Assembly (NCBI RefSeq): GCF_002994445.1
Contig: NZ_MRZJ01000009.1
Coordinates: 1-64,000 of the forward strand
Reading direction: 5' to 3'
Origin: Staphylococcus simulans
Lineage (GTDB): Bacteria; Bacillota; Bacilli; Staphylococcales; Staphylococcaceae
DNA: 64,000 bases
The notes under the pieces were generated by a model, which searched no databases, was not told where the DNA came from, and worked only from the letters and a program-made list of their open reading frames with translations. This document shows positions 1-8,164 of this stretch, piece after piece (the stretch's first letter is position 1; each line of letters begins with the position of its first letter). Both the position numbers and the translations under genes were made by a program.

Positions 1-837
1 TTCACAGCCCCAGAAGGCTACGAAGCAACTCAAACAAATGTTGGAGATCAAGCACTAGATTCAAACGGTGTTAAAACAACAGCGACAATCAATAACGCAG
101 ATAACAAAACAATCGACAGTGGCTTCTATAAACCTGCGGTTGAACCAACACCAGAACCGGCAACATACACAATCGGAGATAAAGTATGGGACGACAGCAA
201 TAAAGACGGTGTTCAAAACTCAAATGAAAAAGGCATTGAAGGCGTAAAAGTAACGTTGACAGATAAAGACGGCACAACAACAGAAACAACAACAGATGCA
301 AACGGAAATTACAAATTCACAGGTCTATACAACGGAGAGTACACAGTAACATTTGAAACACCAGAAGGTTACGAAGGTACAAAAGTAAATGTTGGAGACA
401 AAGCGCTAGATTCAGATGGATCAACAGTGAAAGTAGTAGTAGATAACGCAGACGACTTCACAATCGACAGTGGTTTCTACAAACCGACGGTTGAACCACA
501 ACCAGAACCAGCAACATACACAATCGGAGATAAAGTATGGGACGATAGTAATAAAGATGGTGTACAAAACTCAAATGAAAAAGGCATTGAAGGCGTAAAA
601 GTAACGTTGACAGATAAAGCAGGCACAACAACAGAAACAACAACAGATGCAAACGGAAATTACAAATTCACAGGTCTATACAACGGAGAGTACACAGTAA
701 CATTTGAAACACCAGAAGGTTATGAAGGTACAAAAGTAAATGTTGGAGACAAAGCGTTAGATTCAGATGGATCAACAGTGAAAGTAGTAGTAGATAACGC
801 AGACGACTTCACAATCGACAGCGGCTTCTATAAACCA
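1..837 (+). repeat. 351-bp tandem repeats coding SdrD_B domains
   Basis: The segment beginning TYTIGDKVWDD starts near 163 and again near 514, a period of 351 bp (117 codons). A more divergent earlier copy is cut by the window edge. The two full copies are almost identical in DNA, which suggests recent duplication or gene conversion and makes copy number prone to vary or to be collapsed in assembly. Confidence 0.85.
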
Positions 838-1344
838 GTGGTTGAACCAGAGAAACCGGAAATACCAGAAGAACCAAATACACCAGAACAACCAGAGAAA
901 CCAGAAGTACCGGAAGAACCAAATACACCAGAACAACCAGAGAAACCAGAAGTACCGGAAGAACCAAATACACCAGAACAACCAGAGAAACCAGAAGTAC
1001 CGGAAGAACCAAATACACCGGAACAACCAGAGAAACCGGAAATACCGGAAGAACCGAATACACCGGAACAACCAGAACAACCTGAAGTACCGGTACAACC
1101 AAATACGCCAGAAGAACCAAGTGAACCAGTTAAATCTTCAGTAGACACACCAGCGGTGTCTAAAGATGCTGAACAACCTACAGCACCTGCTAAGGAACAA
1201 CCAGCTAAAACACAAGAATCTAAAGAATTACCTGATACAGGTAACTCAACTGGTAATGCAACATTATTCGGCGGACTATTTGCGGCATTAGGTAGTGTGT
1301 TCTTATTTAATCGTCGTAAAAAAGACTCAAAAGAAAATAAATAA
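1..1344 (+). CDS. SdrD-type LPXTG surface protein, C-terminal part (5' end outside window)
   Basis: The reading frame is open from base 1, so this is the last 447 residues of a cell-wall-anchored adhesin. It holds the end of one and two complete B-type repeats (SdrD_B/Cna-B fold) of 117 residues, each with a DDSNKDGVQN-type acidic Ca-binding loop. A proline/glutamate-rich wall-spanning stretch of six 15-residue units follows. The tail is a sortase A signal: LPDTG at 1228-1242, a hydrophobic segment and a basic end (NRRKK). In the staphylococcal Sdr family the wall-spanning region is normally Ser-Asp repeats; here it is PEKPEVPEEPNTPEQ repeats. The ligand-binding A domain would lie upstream, so the ligand cannot be inferred. 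Confidence 0.9.
   Translation, partial: FTAPEGYEATQTNVGDQALDSNGVKTTATINNADNKTIDSGFYKPAVEPTPEPATYTIGDKVWDDSNKDGVQNSNEKGIEGVKVTLTDKDGTTTETTTDANGNYKFTGLYNGEYTVTFETPEGYEGTKVNVGDKALDSDGSTVKVVVDNADDFTIDSGFYKPTVEPQPEPATYTIGDKVWDDSNKDGVQNSNEKGIEGVKVTLTDKAGTTTETTTDANGNYKFTGLYNGEYTVTFETPEGYEGTKVNVGDKALDSDGSTVKVVVDNADDFTIDSGFYKPVVEPEKPEIPEEPNTPEQPEKPEVPEEPNTPEQPEKPEVPEEPNTPEQPEKPEVPEEPNTPEQPEKPEIPEEPNTPEQPEQPEVPVQPNTPEEPSEPVKSSVDTPAVSKDAEQPTAPAKEQPAKTQESKELPDTGNSTGNATLFGGLFAALGSVFLFNRRKKDSKENK
847..1116 (+). repeat. 45-bp tandem repeat, six units, Pro/Glu-rich wall-spanning region
   Basis: Six consecutive 15-codon units run from 847 to 1116. Units 2 to 4 are nearly identical (PEKPEVPEEPNTPEQ), while units 1 and 5 carry Ile for Val and the last unit has diverged. 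The period is a multiple of three, so copy number can change without breaking the frame. Confidence 0.9.
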
Positions 1345-1399
1345 TTTGTTATGACCTATGTATAGTAAATATCTCTCTAATTTTACTAATGCATAAGCA

Positions 1400-1440
1400 A
1401 AGCCTCCTTAGCGCACGTATGTGTCTGCATAAGGAGGCTT
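1400..1440. terminator. Bidirectional intrinsic terminator
   Basis: Perfect 11-bp arms (AAGCCTCCTTA / TAAGGAGGCTT) close a 19-nt loop, followed by a T run on the plus strand. It lies between the surface protein gene and the convergent minus-strand gene and could serve both. Confidence 0.8.
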
Positions 1441-1444
1441 CTTT

Positions 1445-1945
1445 TTAATGTAAATTTAACTCATCCGTATAAAGTGTTTCTGAGGCTCTTGGCAGCCATG
1501 GTCTGCCAGACATGAATCCTGCATGTTTACCTTCAAATTCTGTGTTCATAAGCTCATCTATAGCCTGTCTTTGCCATTCTCTTTCTCTTTTAATACAAAA
1601 TCTTTCGTGTTCACTCATTTCAAATTGGTAGAGCCATTCAGGAATGAATTTCTTCGGCTTTCTCTTTTTCGTTCCTGCATACTCATTGAGTTCAATCGTT
1701 ATGGCTTTTTTCTCATAATAAAATGTGTCTTTCAAAAATATTAATTCAATGGGTGCTGCTTTTGGTAAAGGCAGCCCTAATTCTTTGTACTTTGCTAAAG
1801 CAAAACCTAAACAATCTTCAGCCGGCAGCATTTCAATCGGCGGCATTAATTCGTGTAAGGATTCTACATCAAAATCTACAAAGAAGTATTTTCCTTCAAG
1901 CTTTGGATCATTTTTATAATATATAGCGACATATGTGACTTTCAT
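1445..1945 (-). CDS. Hypothetical protein, 166 aa
   Basis: I do not recognise this family. The start at 1945 (MKVTYVAIYY) is chosen because GAGAGG lies about 8 nt upstream; an in-frame ATG at 1966 has no such signal. The N-terminal half alternates beta-like and helical stretches (VTYVAIYY, KYFFVDFDVES) reminiscent of the small fold of HicB-type proteins, but no toxin partner is adjacent. The C-terminal half is charged and helical, rich in Glu, Arg and Trp (EWLYQFEMSEHERF). There is no signal peptide or membrane segment, so it is probably cytoplasmic. It is a single gene, convergent with the surface protein gene. Confidence 0.6.
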   Translation of the reverse strand: MKVTYVAIYYKNDPKLEGKYFFVDFDVESLHELMPPIEMLPAEDCLGFALAKYKELGLPLPKAAPIELIFLKDTFYYEKKAITIELNEYAGTKKRKPKKFIPEWLYQFEMSEHERFCIKREREWQRQAIDELMNTEFEGKHAGFMSGRPWLPRASETLYTDELNLH

Positions 1946-2033
1946 AAATAAGTACCTCTCTATCATTAGAATATTAGATGGTTTGTGTTTATAGAGAGTA
2001 AGCAGTTTGAATTAGTGGTGTAGTCATTATAAA

Positions 2034-2067
2034 AAACGAAAGCCGACGAGACAATCGACTTTCGTTT
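2034..2067 (-). terminator. Intrinsic terminator of the DUF3100 locus
   Basis: AAACGAAAG and CTTTCGTTT pair around a 16-nt loop. Read on the minus strand, a T run follows. It sits just past the stop of the 152-aa membrane protein gene. Confidence 0.7.
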
Positions 2068-2095
2068 ACATATAAGGTAAAATCATTGGTTTGTA

Positions 2096-2554
2096 TTAGA
2101 TAATGCCTTGCAGCTTCAAAACAATATGCGCAACTACTGCTGAGCCAACATAAGTTCCCATTAAAACAACCATTCCTACTACAATGGTCTTCCAGCCCAG
2201 TTTAGCAAAATCAGTCCAAGAGTTTCCGATAGAAATTCCAGCATAAGCAACGACAGGTGTAGCAAGTGCCATCAGTTCTACGTTATGTGTCCAACTGACA
2301 ATGTAAGGTGCCGTCGGCACTCCAGGAATTGTTAAGATTAGTGCCAAAATCCCTATATAAGCAATGCTAGGAATATTAAGCGGGATTAATTGCTGAAGAA
2401 TCATACCTATCAAAGCAATGCCCATCAATGCAAGTACTCCTGGTACAGCCTTTGCAGGCATAATGTTTTGACCAATCCAATTACTGATCACTGCGATAAT
2501 TCCAACAACTACAAGCGTCAAAGACCAATTAATAATATTAGATGTGAGTTTCAT
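2096..2554 (-). CDS. Integral membrane protein, partner of the DUF3100 protein, 152 aa
   Basis: A short polytopic membrane protein with about four to five hydrophobic segments, including one near the N-terminus (WSLTLVVVGIIAVISNWIG) and one at the C-terminus. A conserved-looking GVPTAPYIVSWTHNVELMAL stretch lies mid-protein. Its start overlaps the end of the upstream DUF3100 gene by 17 bp, so the two are translated together and may form one membrane complex. Function is unknown; a transporter or exporter role is only inferred from topology. Confidence 0.7.
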   Translation of the reverse strand: MKLTSNIINWSLTLVVVGIIAVISNWIGQNIMPAKAVPGVLALMGIALIGMILQQLIPLNIPSIAYIGILALILTIPGVPTAPYIVSWTHNVELMALATPVVAYAGISIGNSWTDFAKLGWKTIVVGMVVLMGTYVGSAVVAHIVLKLQGII

Positions 2555-3371
2555 GAGTATCCCTCTTTTCTGGTACGTTTCGTTTAATCTTTGCTTTGAG
2601 TTTCATAACGCCATTGTAATAACGGATCGTTAACGGTAATGCGATTAAGATACCCATGTATAATCCGGTTACTGATGTTAAAAGATTACTTACACCAGAA
2701 AAGGCTTTGATATCACTAGCATAAGTTGGAAACATTTCAATAATAGGACCTACTGCTGCTGCAGACATAACTCCACTGCCGACACCCGTTGCCATAGCAT
2801 ATGCCAGTGGGTGTAGCGGAAGAACAGAAGCGATAAGCCCTGAAAAGATACTGAAGAAAATAGCACCGAAAATTGTACCAAAGATGTACATAGACATGAC
2901 ACCGCGCCATTCAGGCGATTCAATGCCGAACTTCTCTGTGATCAAAGCCATGTTGGCTTCACGTCCAATTGAATGCGTCATACCAATTGATTCACGACGA
3001 AGTCCTAACATAATTGCTAAAGGCAAAGATAAGAAAATTGTTCCAAGGTTACCTAACTCCTGCAAAATCAAAGCAGGACCTGCCGCAATGATTTTCGGTA
3101 ATGCAGGGCCAGCTTCTGTACCAAATTTCGCAATCAAAATGGCCACCGAAATAAATACCATAGGCTCAGAGTTCTTTGCCTGTTTCTTTTTGACTAAAGG
3201 AGTGAAATAAGCTAATAAACCTAAGACAACTCCATAAACTACAGGTAATAATAAAATTGATGTTACTCCAAGTGGAATATCGAACGGTCCGATGAGTTCA
3301 CAAACAACAACAATGGCTAATACTAAAGTATGTAATCGCCAATCTTTCCAATAATGTTGTCTTTGATTCAT
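2538..3371 (-). CDS. DUF3100 family membrane protein, 277 aa
   Basis: A polytopic membrane protein of about eight segments that I place in the DUF3100 family from its length, topology and motifs such as GVGSGVMSAAAVGPIIEMFP near residue 200. The N-terminus is basic and cytoplasmic-like (MNQRQHYWKDWR). It is the first gene of a two-gene unit with the 152-aa membrane protein, with a good SD (GGAGGAG) before the ATG. No substrate is known for the family. The pairing of a large and a small membrane subunit would fit a two-component carrier, which is inference. Confidence 0.75.
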   Translation of the reverse strand: MNQRQHYWKDWRLHTLVLAIVVVCELIGPFDIPLGVTSILLLPVVYGVVLGLLAYFTPLVKKKQAKNSEPMVFISVAILIAKFGTEAGPALPKIIAAGPALILQELGNLGTIFLSLPLAIMLGLRRESIGMTHSIGREANMALITEKFGIESPEWRGVMSMYIFGTIFGAIFFSIFSGLIASVLPLHPLAYAMATGVGSGVMSAAAVGPIIEMFPTYASDIKAFSGVSNLLTSVTGLYMGILIALPLTIRYYNGVMKLKAKIKRNVPEKRDTHETHI

Positions 3372-3674
3372 AGTTATCTCCTCCTATTAAAATATATTCA
3401 CAATAATCAGAATATTGCGTGAATGAACTCATTGTAACTCTATTGAGTAAGAAAGTGAAGAGGTTAAAGCATTTATTTTACTTATTTAGTAAAGGAAAAT
3501 CAGTAGATTATGCCGTAAAATAAAATTGGATAATTAATAAGAGAAAGAGAGTTGATGAATTTCCAATAGCTGATTCAAATTCAAGGATGGAGTGTGATTT
3601 TCAAATGGGCGAATAATACTAAAATAGCAAAATAAAAACAGGTAATATAAAAAAATTGATAGAGAGAGACAACA
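3372..3674. other. Divergent intergenic region, no gene seen
   Basis: This AT-rich 303-bp spacer separates the minus-strand DUF3100 gene from the plus-strand sigma-like gene. It must hold promoters for both, but I could not identify a convincing -35/-10 pair. The purine-rich GATAGAGAGAGACAAC just before 3675 is the likely ribosome-binding region for the sigma-like gene. Confidence 0.4.
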
Positions 3675-4550
3675 ATGAAAAATCATAAAGATATCACAAC
3701 AACTACTAAGAAAAAACAATATTCCAAAGCTGATACCTATCATAACAATATGGAATATTTAGCAGAATTAAAAGATTGTACTGATGAAAAGAGAAAGGTA
3801 TGTTTGACTGAAAAACTTATATACGTCAATCGCAAAAGTGTCTGTTATTTTGCAAGAAGGTTATTAAAACTTGCTAATGGAACGATAACGGATATAGACG
3901 ATTTGATTTCAATAGGAAATATGGGAATCGTCTATACGATCGAGCGATTTGATATGGATAAAAAATATCAATTTTCTAGTTACTTATTCAGCAATATCAA
4001 CTTCTTGATGCTTAAGGCAATTTCGGCCAATAGAACAACTATTAAACTTCCAGCCGAAAAGATGACGAAACTCAACAAGATGAGTACTATTATGGTTCGA
4101 AATCCATATCTACTCTCAAATGAGTTAGATCAATTGCTTATTGAACAAATGAGAATAAGTGAAAATGAATTAATGGAGCTGCGAGGGTATTATCATACTC
4201 ATTTTAAAGGATTAATTTCTTTAGATGCAGAATACGAAAAAATTCAAGAAGAAGAGTGTATTGAACATGCCTTAGGCTTTCTAGATGTAGACTTAAGCCA
4301 TTCAACTGAAACTACAGTCGTAAGTAAGATTCTGTATGAAGATGTAGAACGTATCGCTAAAGAGAATTTAACTGAATCAGAATGGAAATTATTAGAAAGA
4401 TACTTTGGATTAAATGGATATGAAGCCACACCAACAGCACAAATATCTCGTGAAGAAGGTTGCTCCAAATCCTGTGGCAGCTATAGAAAGAAGAACGCTA
4501 TGAGAAAATTAAAGAAAGCACTAAGACAAAAGGGATATTTTAGAAACTAA
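3675..4550 (+). CDS. Stand-alone sigma-70 family RNA polymerase sigma factor-like protein, 291 aa
   Basis: Regions 2 to 4 of the sigma-70 family can be aligned by eye. Region 2 spans about residues 55-125, with DIDDLISIGNMGIVYTIERF and KYQFSSYLFSNINFLMLKAI matching the core-binding and -10 recognition helices. A region 3-like stretch (PAEKMTKLNKMS) follows, and a region 4-like end (FGLNGYEA ... RKKNAMRKLKKALR) covers about 235-285. The N-terminal 45 residues are Lys/Thr-rich. It is not SigA (too short, region 1.1 absent) and does not read like SigB, and it is larger than SigH or SigS. Region 4 has an odd SKSCGSYRK where the usual RERIRQIE helix lies, so promoter recognition may differ. Whether it works as a sigma factor is inferred. 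Confidence 0.7.
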   Translation: MKNHKDITTTTKKKQYSKADTYHNNMEYLAELKDCTDEKRKVCLTEKLIYVNRKSVCYFARRLLKLANGTITDIDDLISIGNMGIVYTIERFDMDKKYQFSSYLFSNINFLMLKAISANRTTIKLPAEKMTKLNKMSTIMVRNPYLLSNELDQLLIEQMRISENELMELRGYYHTHFKGLISLDAEYEKIQEEECIEHALGFLDVDLSHSTETTVVSKILYEDVERIAKENLTESEWKLLERYFGLNGYEATPTAQISREEGCSKSCGSYRKKNAMRKLKKALRQKGYFRN

Positions 4551-4567
4551 CAGAATAATATAACAAA

Positions 4568-4616
4568 CAAGAGCCATGTACTTTGTGTAAGAAACTACAG
4601 AAGTACATGGCTCTTG
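4568..4616 (+). terminator. Long perfect hairpin after the sigma-like gene
   Basis: Arms of 16 bp (CAAGAGCCATGTACTT and its exact complement) enclose a 17-nt loop, 17 bp after the stop codon. The following tract (TGATTACAGAGGTTTAATTG) is only weakly T-rich, so termination may be partial. It separates the sigma-like gene from dptF. Confidence 0.6.
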
Positions 4617-4922
4617 TGATTACAGAGGTTTAATTGTTAATAAGTAAATATTTGTAAGCCAAGATATTGGGAGATATAAATAACATAGCTTTGATTGAAA
4701 GTGGTAAATGTTTATTAGACAAAGAAAAGTTACTAAAAAATGTATTAAGGTTTAATTATTGAGTGAAAGGTTACATAGTCTACTAATTAGAAATAAAGGA
4801 TAATAATATAGAGCACCTCATTACAGTAATATGCTTATAATCAACAATAATTTACTACTAAGATGTTGAAATATAGTTTAAAATAAAAGATAGAAATGCA
4901 TATGTTTGAAGGAGAGAATGAA
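4617..4922. other. AT-rich spacer upstream of dptF with a possible promoter
   Basis: No supported gene. A possible promoter is TTGAGT at 4759-4764 and TACTAA at 4781-4786, spacer 16. An open stretch ending at the TGA near 4761 could encode about 30 residues, but it has no SD and may be a gene remnant. Confidence 0.35.
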
Positions 4923-6812
4923 TTGGTTGAATTAAAAGAACTAGAAAAAAATTTATTTTGGTCTTTAAGAAAAAATGGAATACATCTAAAAGCAACTAAA
5001 ATTAGTAACGTCAATATAGCGGACTTCAATAAAGAAATTTTACAATTAAAAATGAAAAATAGCATTGATAATACAACTTTAGAAATAATGAGAAATATTA
5101 AAACAGGGATAGCAGATTTTAATAAATTTAATGACACTCACAGCATTCAAACTATCAAAAATCAGCTAGACAGATTGATAAAATATACTAATAATAAATC
5201 TAGTATAGCTAGTGATCGATTTAAAGAAATCATGAAACATCTAAGTGTTACTTCAAGAGAATCAATAGTAAACTCTCAGTCCTTTACAAAGTTTAATGAG
5301 TATATGCATATTGATAGACCAATAGGACAACGATTAATAAACACGATAAAAAAATTAAATGAAAAAGGATCAGGAATTGTTCTTTTAGTGGGTTCAGTAG
5401 GGGACGGTAAATCACACTTACTTGCACATTTAAATAAAAACCATCCTGAACTTTTGGACGGAACAACTGTTTATAATGATGCCACAGAGAGTGACAATCC
5501 TTATAGAACAGCTCAAGAGACACTCATTGAAATATTTAAGAAGTATAAGAATGAAGATGGAAAAATAATAATCGCTATAAATATAGGTATGCTACATAAA
5601 TTAACAGAAAGTCTTTCTGAAATTTCTGATATATCTTATTTAGGAGAGATAATTGAAGAGACAAATATTTTTTCAGAAAGTACGTCTGATATAAATGAAA
5701 AGGATAACGAAGAAGTATCTATTGTCTCATTTTTAAGTGAAAAGCCTTTTGAAATAGACGAAAATGGAATCTATAGTGATTTTTACAATCAATTAATGGA
5801 TAAGGTGTTTAAAAAAGAGCTAAACAACCCAATTTATGCTGCTTTTATTCAAGATGATGGCTTTAACAGATCTGAAAGTTTATATAAAAACTACAAATTA
5901 ATGTTAAACAAAGAAGTGCAAAGCGCAGTAATTCACCTACTCATAAAGATCCAAATTGAAAATAAAAGAATTATCTCAACCAGAGCACTTTTTAACTTTA
6001 TACACGATATTATAGTTCCTGATAACAATAAAGAAAATAATAACCTATTAATGAACTTATTGTTTGAAAGTGCGGACAGGTCCCCTTTATTAAAGTCTAT
6101 AAGTAGCCAAGATCCAAGTAATATTCAGAATTATAAGATAGATAAACTTAATGTTGAATTATATAATGCTTTAGATTTTTATGGTAAATGTCAACATTTC
6201 TTTGGTGAGAAAGTATATAGCTTTATAGAAGAATATATCATGCTGATTGAAGGATTAAAGCATATAAGACGATTTAAAATGCTTATTAGGTTACATTACC
6301 TTTTTAATCATAAAGATTATGATAATCAGGAATATATTGAATTTCTGCAATTGCTAAGGGATGTGGAAACAAATAAAGCCTCACAAAAATCGATATTGTT
6401 AAAAATCCAAAAAGCTATATATCACTGGAATGGAAGCCCGCAAACAGGATTTATTTACAACGAAAACTTTGAATTTAACTCTAAGATGAGAATAGGATTA
6501 GAACTTAAATACAAGCATGAATATATCAAAGTTACTGATCATTATACGATTAAAGTTGGAATAAATGTTAATGGAAAAAGTATGGAAATAGTAATCGACT
6601 ATAACCTGTACAAACTTCTATGCAAAATTGAAAAAGGATATGTTCTTAAATCCAAGGATAAAAAAGATGCAGTAGTTTTCTCAGAATTTGTAGAGAATAT
6701 TTTGAATAACTTAGTTTCTAAAGAAAAAACAATTGTAAGTCTTGTAGAGAGTAATAAGAAATTTGAAGTGCAAAAAGGCTTCTTAGGATATGAAATTAAG
6801 GAGATAAGATAG
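4923..6812 (+). CDS. dptF: DNA phosphorothioation-dependent restriction protein DptF
   Basis: P-loop NTPase that acts with DptG and DptH (the DndFGH complex) to restrict DNA lacking phosphorothioate modification. The family signature reads FNEYMHIDRPIGQRL, then a Walker A (GSVGDGKSH, about residue 156), then NDATES about 20 residues later, as in DndF/DptF proteins. The start is placed at TTG 4923, since GAAGGAGAG lies 6 nt upstream; an ATG at 4896 in the same frame has no SD. It is the first gene of a tight operon, with dptG beginning immediately after its stop. The gene looks more AT-rich than the metabolic genes nearby, consistent with transfer. No dndA-E modification gene is visible. Confidence 0.88.
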   Translation: MVELKELEKNLFWSLRKNGIHLKATKISNVNIADFNKEILQLKMKNSIDNTTLEIMRNIKTGIADFNKFNDTHSIQTIKNQLDRLIKYTNNKSSIASDRFKEIMKHLSVTSRESIVNSQSFTKFNEYMHIDRPIGQRLINTIKKLNEKGSGIVLLVGSVGDGKSHLLAHLNKNHPELLDGTTVYNDATESDNPYRTAQETLIEIFKKYKNEDGKIIIAINIGMLHKLTESLSEISDISYLGEIIEETNIFSESTSDINEKDNEEVSIVSFLSEKPFEIDENGIYSDFYNQLMDKVFKKELNNPIYAAFIQDDGFNRSESLYKNYKLMLNKEVQSAVIHLLIKIQIENKRIISTRALFNFIHDIIVPDNNKENNNLLMNLLFESADRSPLLKSISSQDPSNIQNYKIDKLNVELYNALDFYGKCQHFFGEKVYSFIEEYIMLIEGLKHIRRFKMLIRLHYLFNHKDYDNQEYIEFLQLLRDVETNKASQKSILLKIQKAIYHWNGSPQTGFIYNENFEFNSKMRIGLELKYKHEYIKVTDHYTIKVGINVNGKSMEIVIDYNLYKLLCKIEKGYVLKSKDKKDAVVFSEFVENILNNLVSKEKTIVSLVESNKKFEVQKGFLGYEIKEIR

Positions 6813-8012
6813 ATGGCAGAGTTAAGTGCACAATTAATAAACAAATTGAAGTTAAATGAAGGTAAACCTAGTTTCAAAAGAAATTTTGAACATAAAATTT
6901 TGCCCTTTTTTACAAGGAATCCAGAAAGGGCTAAATTTTCACAAGGGTTTGACCCGGTGATAGGTGCTTTATCAAGAATAAGTATTGGGTGGAATCCGAT
7001 TTATTTAAAAGATGAATATACTATTGAAAATATTGCAGAAAACATTGACAGTGTTCAGTTGATTAATGGTGAAGAAATGGACGAAGAAGAAAAGATTCGA
7101 TTTCTTTCAAATATGTTTGATCAGTCTTATATAAAAGCTTTTAACCACCCTTATCTGCTCAATTATTATGCTGTGAGTGAAAACAATGAAAAAAAGGGTG
7201 AAATCGATATTGCAAAATTCTTATGTCGAATCTTTGACTTAAATAACCATAATGAATGGAAACAATTTATTAATGATCGGTCAACTTCTAATTTGGTTGA
7301 AGATTTATTAATAGATTCTCTAGGTGAAATGAATAGTACAGAGGTGGATAATAACTTTGTCGTAATTTCTGGAGATATTCTTAGAGAAAGGTTTGAAGAT
7401 TTGTCTTATTTATTGAAACATAAGGATTTTGCTATAAAAAATATGAGCTTGTTTTTTGCATTTTATTATTTCCAGTTTTTAATGCAAACAGTGCTAAAAG
7501 TTGATCGACTTAACATTAATGATGATCGCGTTTTTGAGTTATATTACACATTAGACTCAGAAAAAATAACAAGTACAAGAATAACTAATAAAAGTGGCTT
7601 TAATTTATTGAAAAAAACATACAAAAATATTCAAGCTAATGACAACTTAATAGGATATTTGAACGAACTGATTGAAAGTAATGAATTTCACTCAATACAA
7701 GATATTAAAAATATGGAAGATAATCGTAAAGAAGATCTAAATGCTGAGTTTAAAGAGTTTCTAGACAAATATAAGGTTTCTACTGATAGAAATGAAATCT
7801 TACCTTCTGATTTAGAAAGTAAAATTTCAATGTTTAGGGATTGGCTAGTCAAAGATCTTCCGAGTGAAACAGTATCTCGTTTTCCTAAACCGATTGAAGA
7901 GATAGGTGACTTATATTTCTTGAAACGTAGAGGGCAACTAGGGAAAGTACTGACACTTAGAAAAGAATTGATTATTTTGTTAACAGCATTAATAGTTAAA
8001 GATAAAAAATGA
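6813..8012 (+). CDS. dptG: DNA phosphorothioation-dependent restriction protein DptG
   Basis: Second subunit of the DptFGH restriction module, assigned from position between dptF and dptH, length (399 aa, in the family range) and DptG-like stretches such as FAFYYFQFLMQTVLKVDR near residue 215. It shows no NTPase motif and is largely helical and soluble. The ATG follows AAGGAGATAAG with close spacing. Its TGA stop overlaps the ATG of the next small gene (ATGA), indicating coupled translation. The biochemical role of DptG is not established in the family; a scaffold role is a guess. Confidence 0.82.
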   Translation: MAELSAQLINKLKLNEGKPSFKRNFEHKILPFFTRNPERAKFSQGFDPVIGALSRISIGWNPIYLKDEYTIENIAENIDSVQLINGEEMDEEEKIRFLSNMFDQSYIKAFNHPYLLNYYAVSENNEKKGEIDIAKFLCRIFDLNNHNEWKQFINDRSTSNLVEDLLIDSLGEMNSTEVDNNFVVISGDILRERFEDLSYLLKHKDFAIKNMSLFFAFYYFQFLMQTVLKVDRLNINDDRVFELYYTLDSEKITSTRITNKSGFNLLKKTYKNIQANDNLIGYLNELIESNEFHSIQDIKNMEDNRKEDLNAEFKEFLDKYKVSTDRNEILPSDLESKISMFRDWLVKDLPSETVSRFPKPIEEIGDLYFLKRRGQLGKVLTLRKELIILLTALIVKDKK

Positions 8013-8164
8013 TTATAAGAGATGTATTTGTTGAATTTGAGAAACGTGGAGTATTTTTAGATAGATATTCTAAAGAAGAAATTGTTGAGTTATATGAAAG
8101 AATGAATATTTTAGATAAGAAAAGTGACAGCGGGGAGGCTAAGTATGTCAAGCCAATACTATAA
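8009..8164 (+). CDS. Small protein encoded between dptG and dptH, 51 aa
   Basis: The ATG overlaps the dptG stop (ATGA) and the ORF runs 20 bp into dptH, so it occupies the otherwise empty gap exactly. The product begins MIIRDVFVEFEKRGVF and is charged and helical (YSKEEIVELYERMNIL), soluble and acidic/basic mixed. Small proteins are associated with some Dnd/Dpt loci, and this may be one. It could instead be only a coupling leader that carries ribosomes to dptH, whose SD (GGGGAGG) lies inside it. No homology was tested. Confidence 0.6.
   Translation: MIIRDVFVEFEKRGVFLDRYSKEEIVELYERMNILDKKSDSGEAKYVKPIL

Noticed and set aside
847..1116. Regular 45-bp repeats as a CRISPR array
   Set aside because: The repeats are contiguous, without unique spacers, and encode an in-frame wall-spanning region.
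772..1148. Long open frames in other phases over the Pro-rich repeats
   Set aside because: They are by-products of the repeat composition; the LPXTG frame continues through the whole stretch.
4667..4761. About 30-codon open stretch upstream of dptF
   Set aside because: It has only a TTG start without SD; too weak to call, possibly a remnant.
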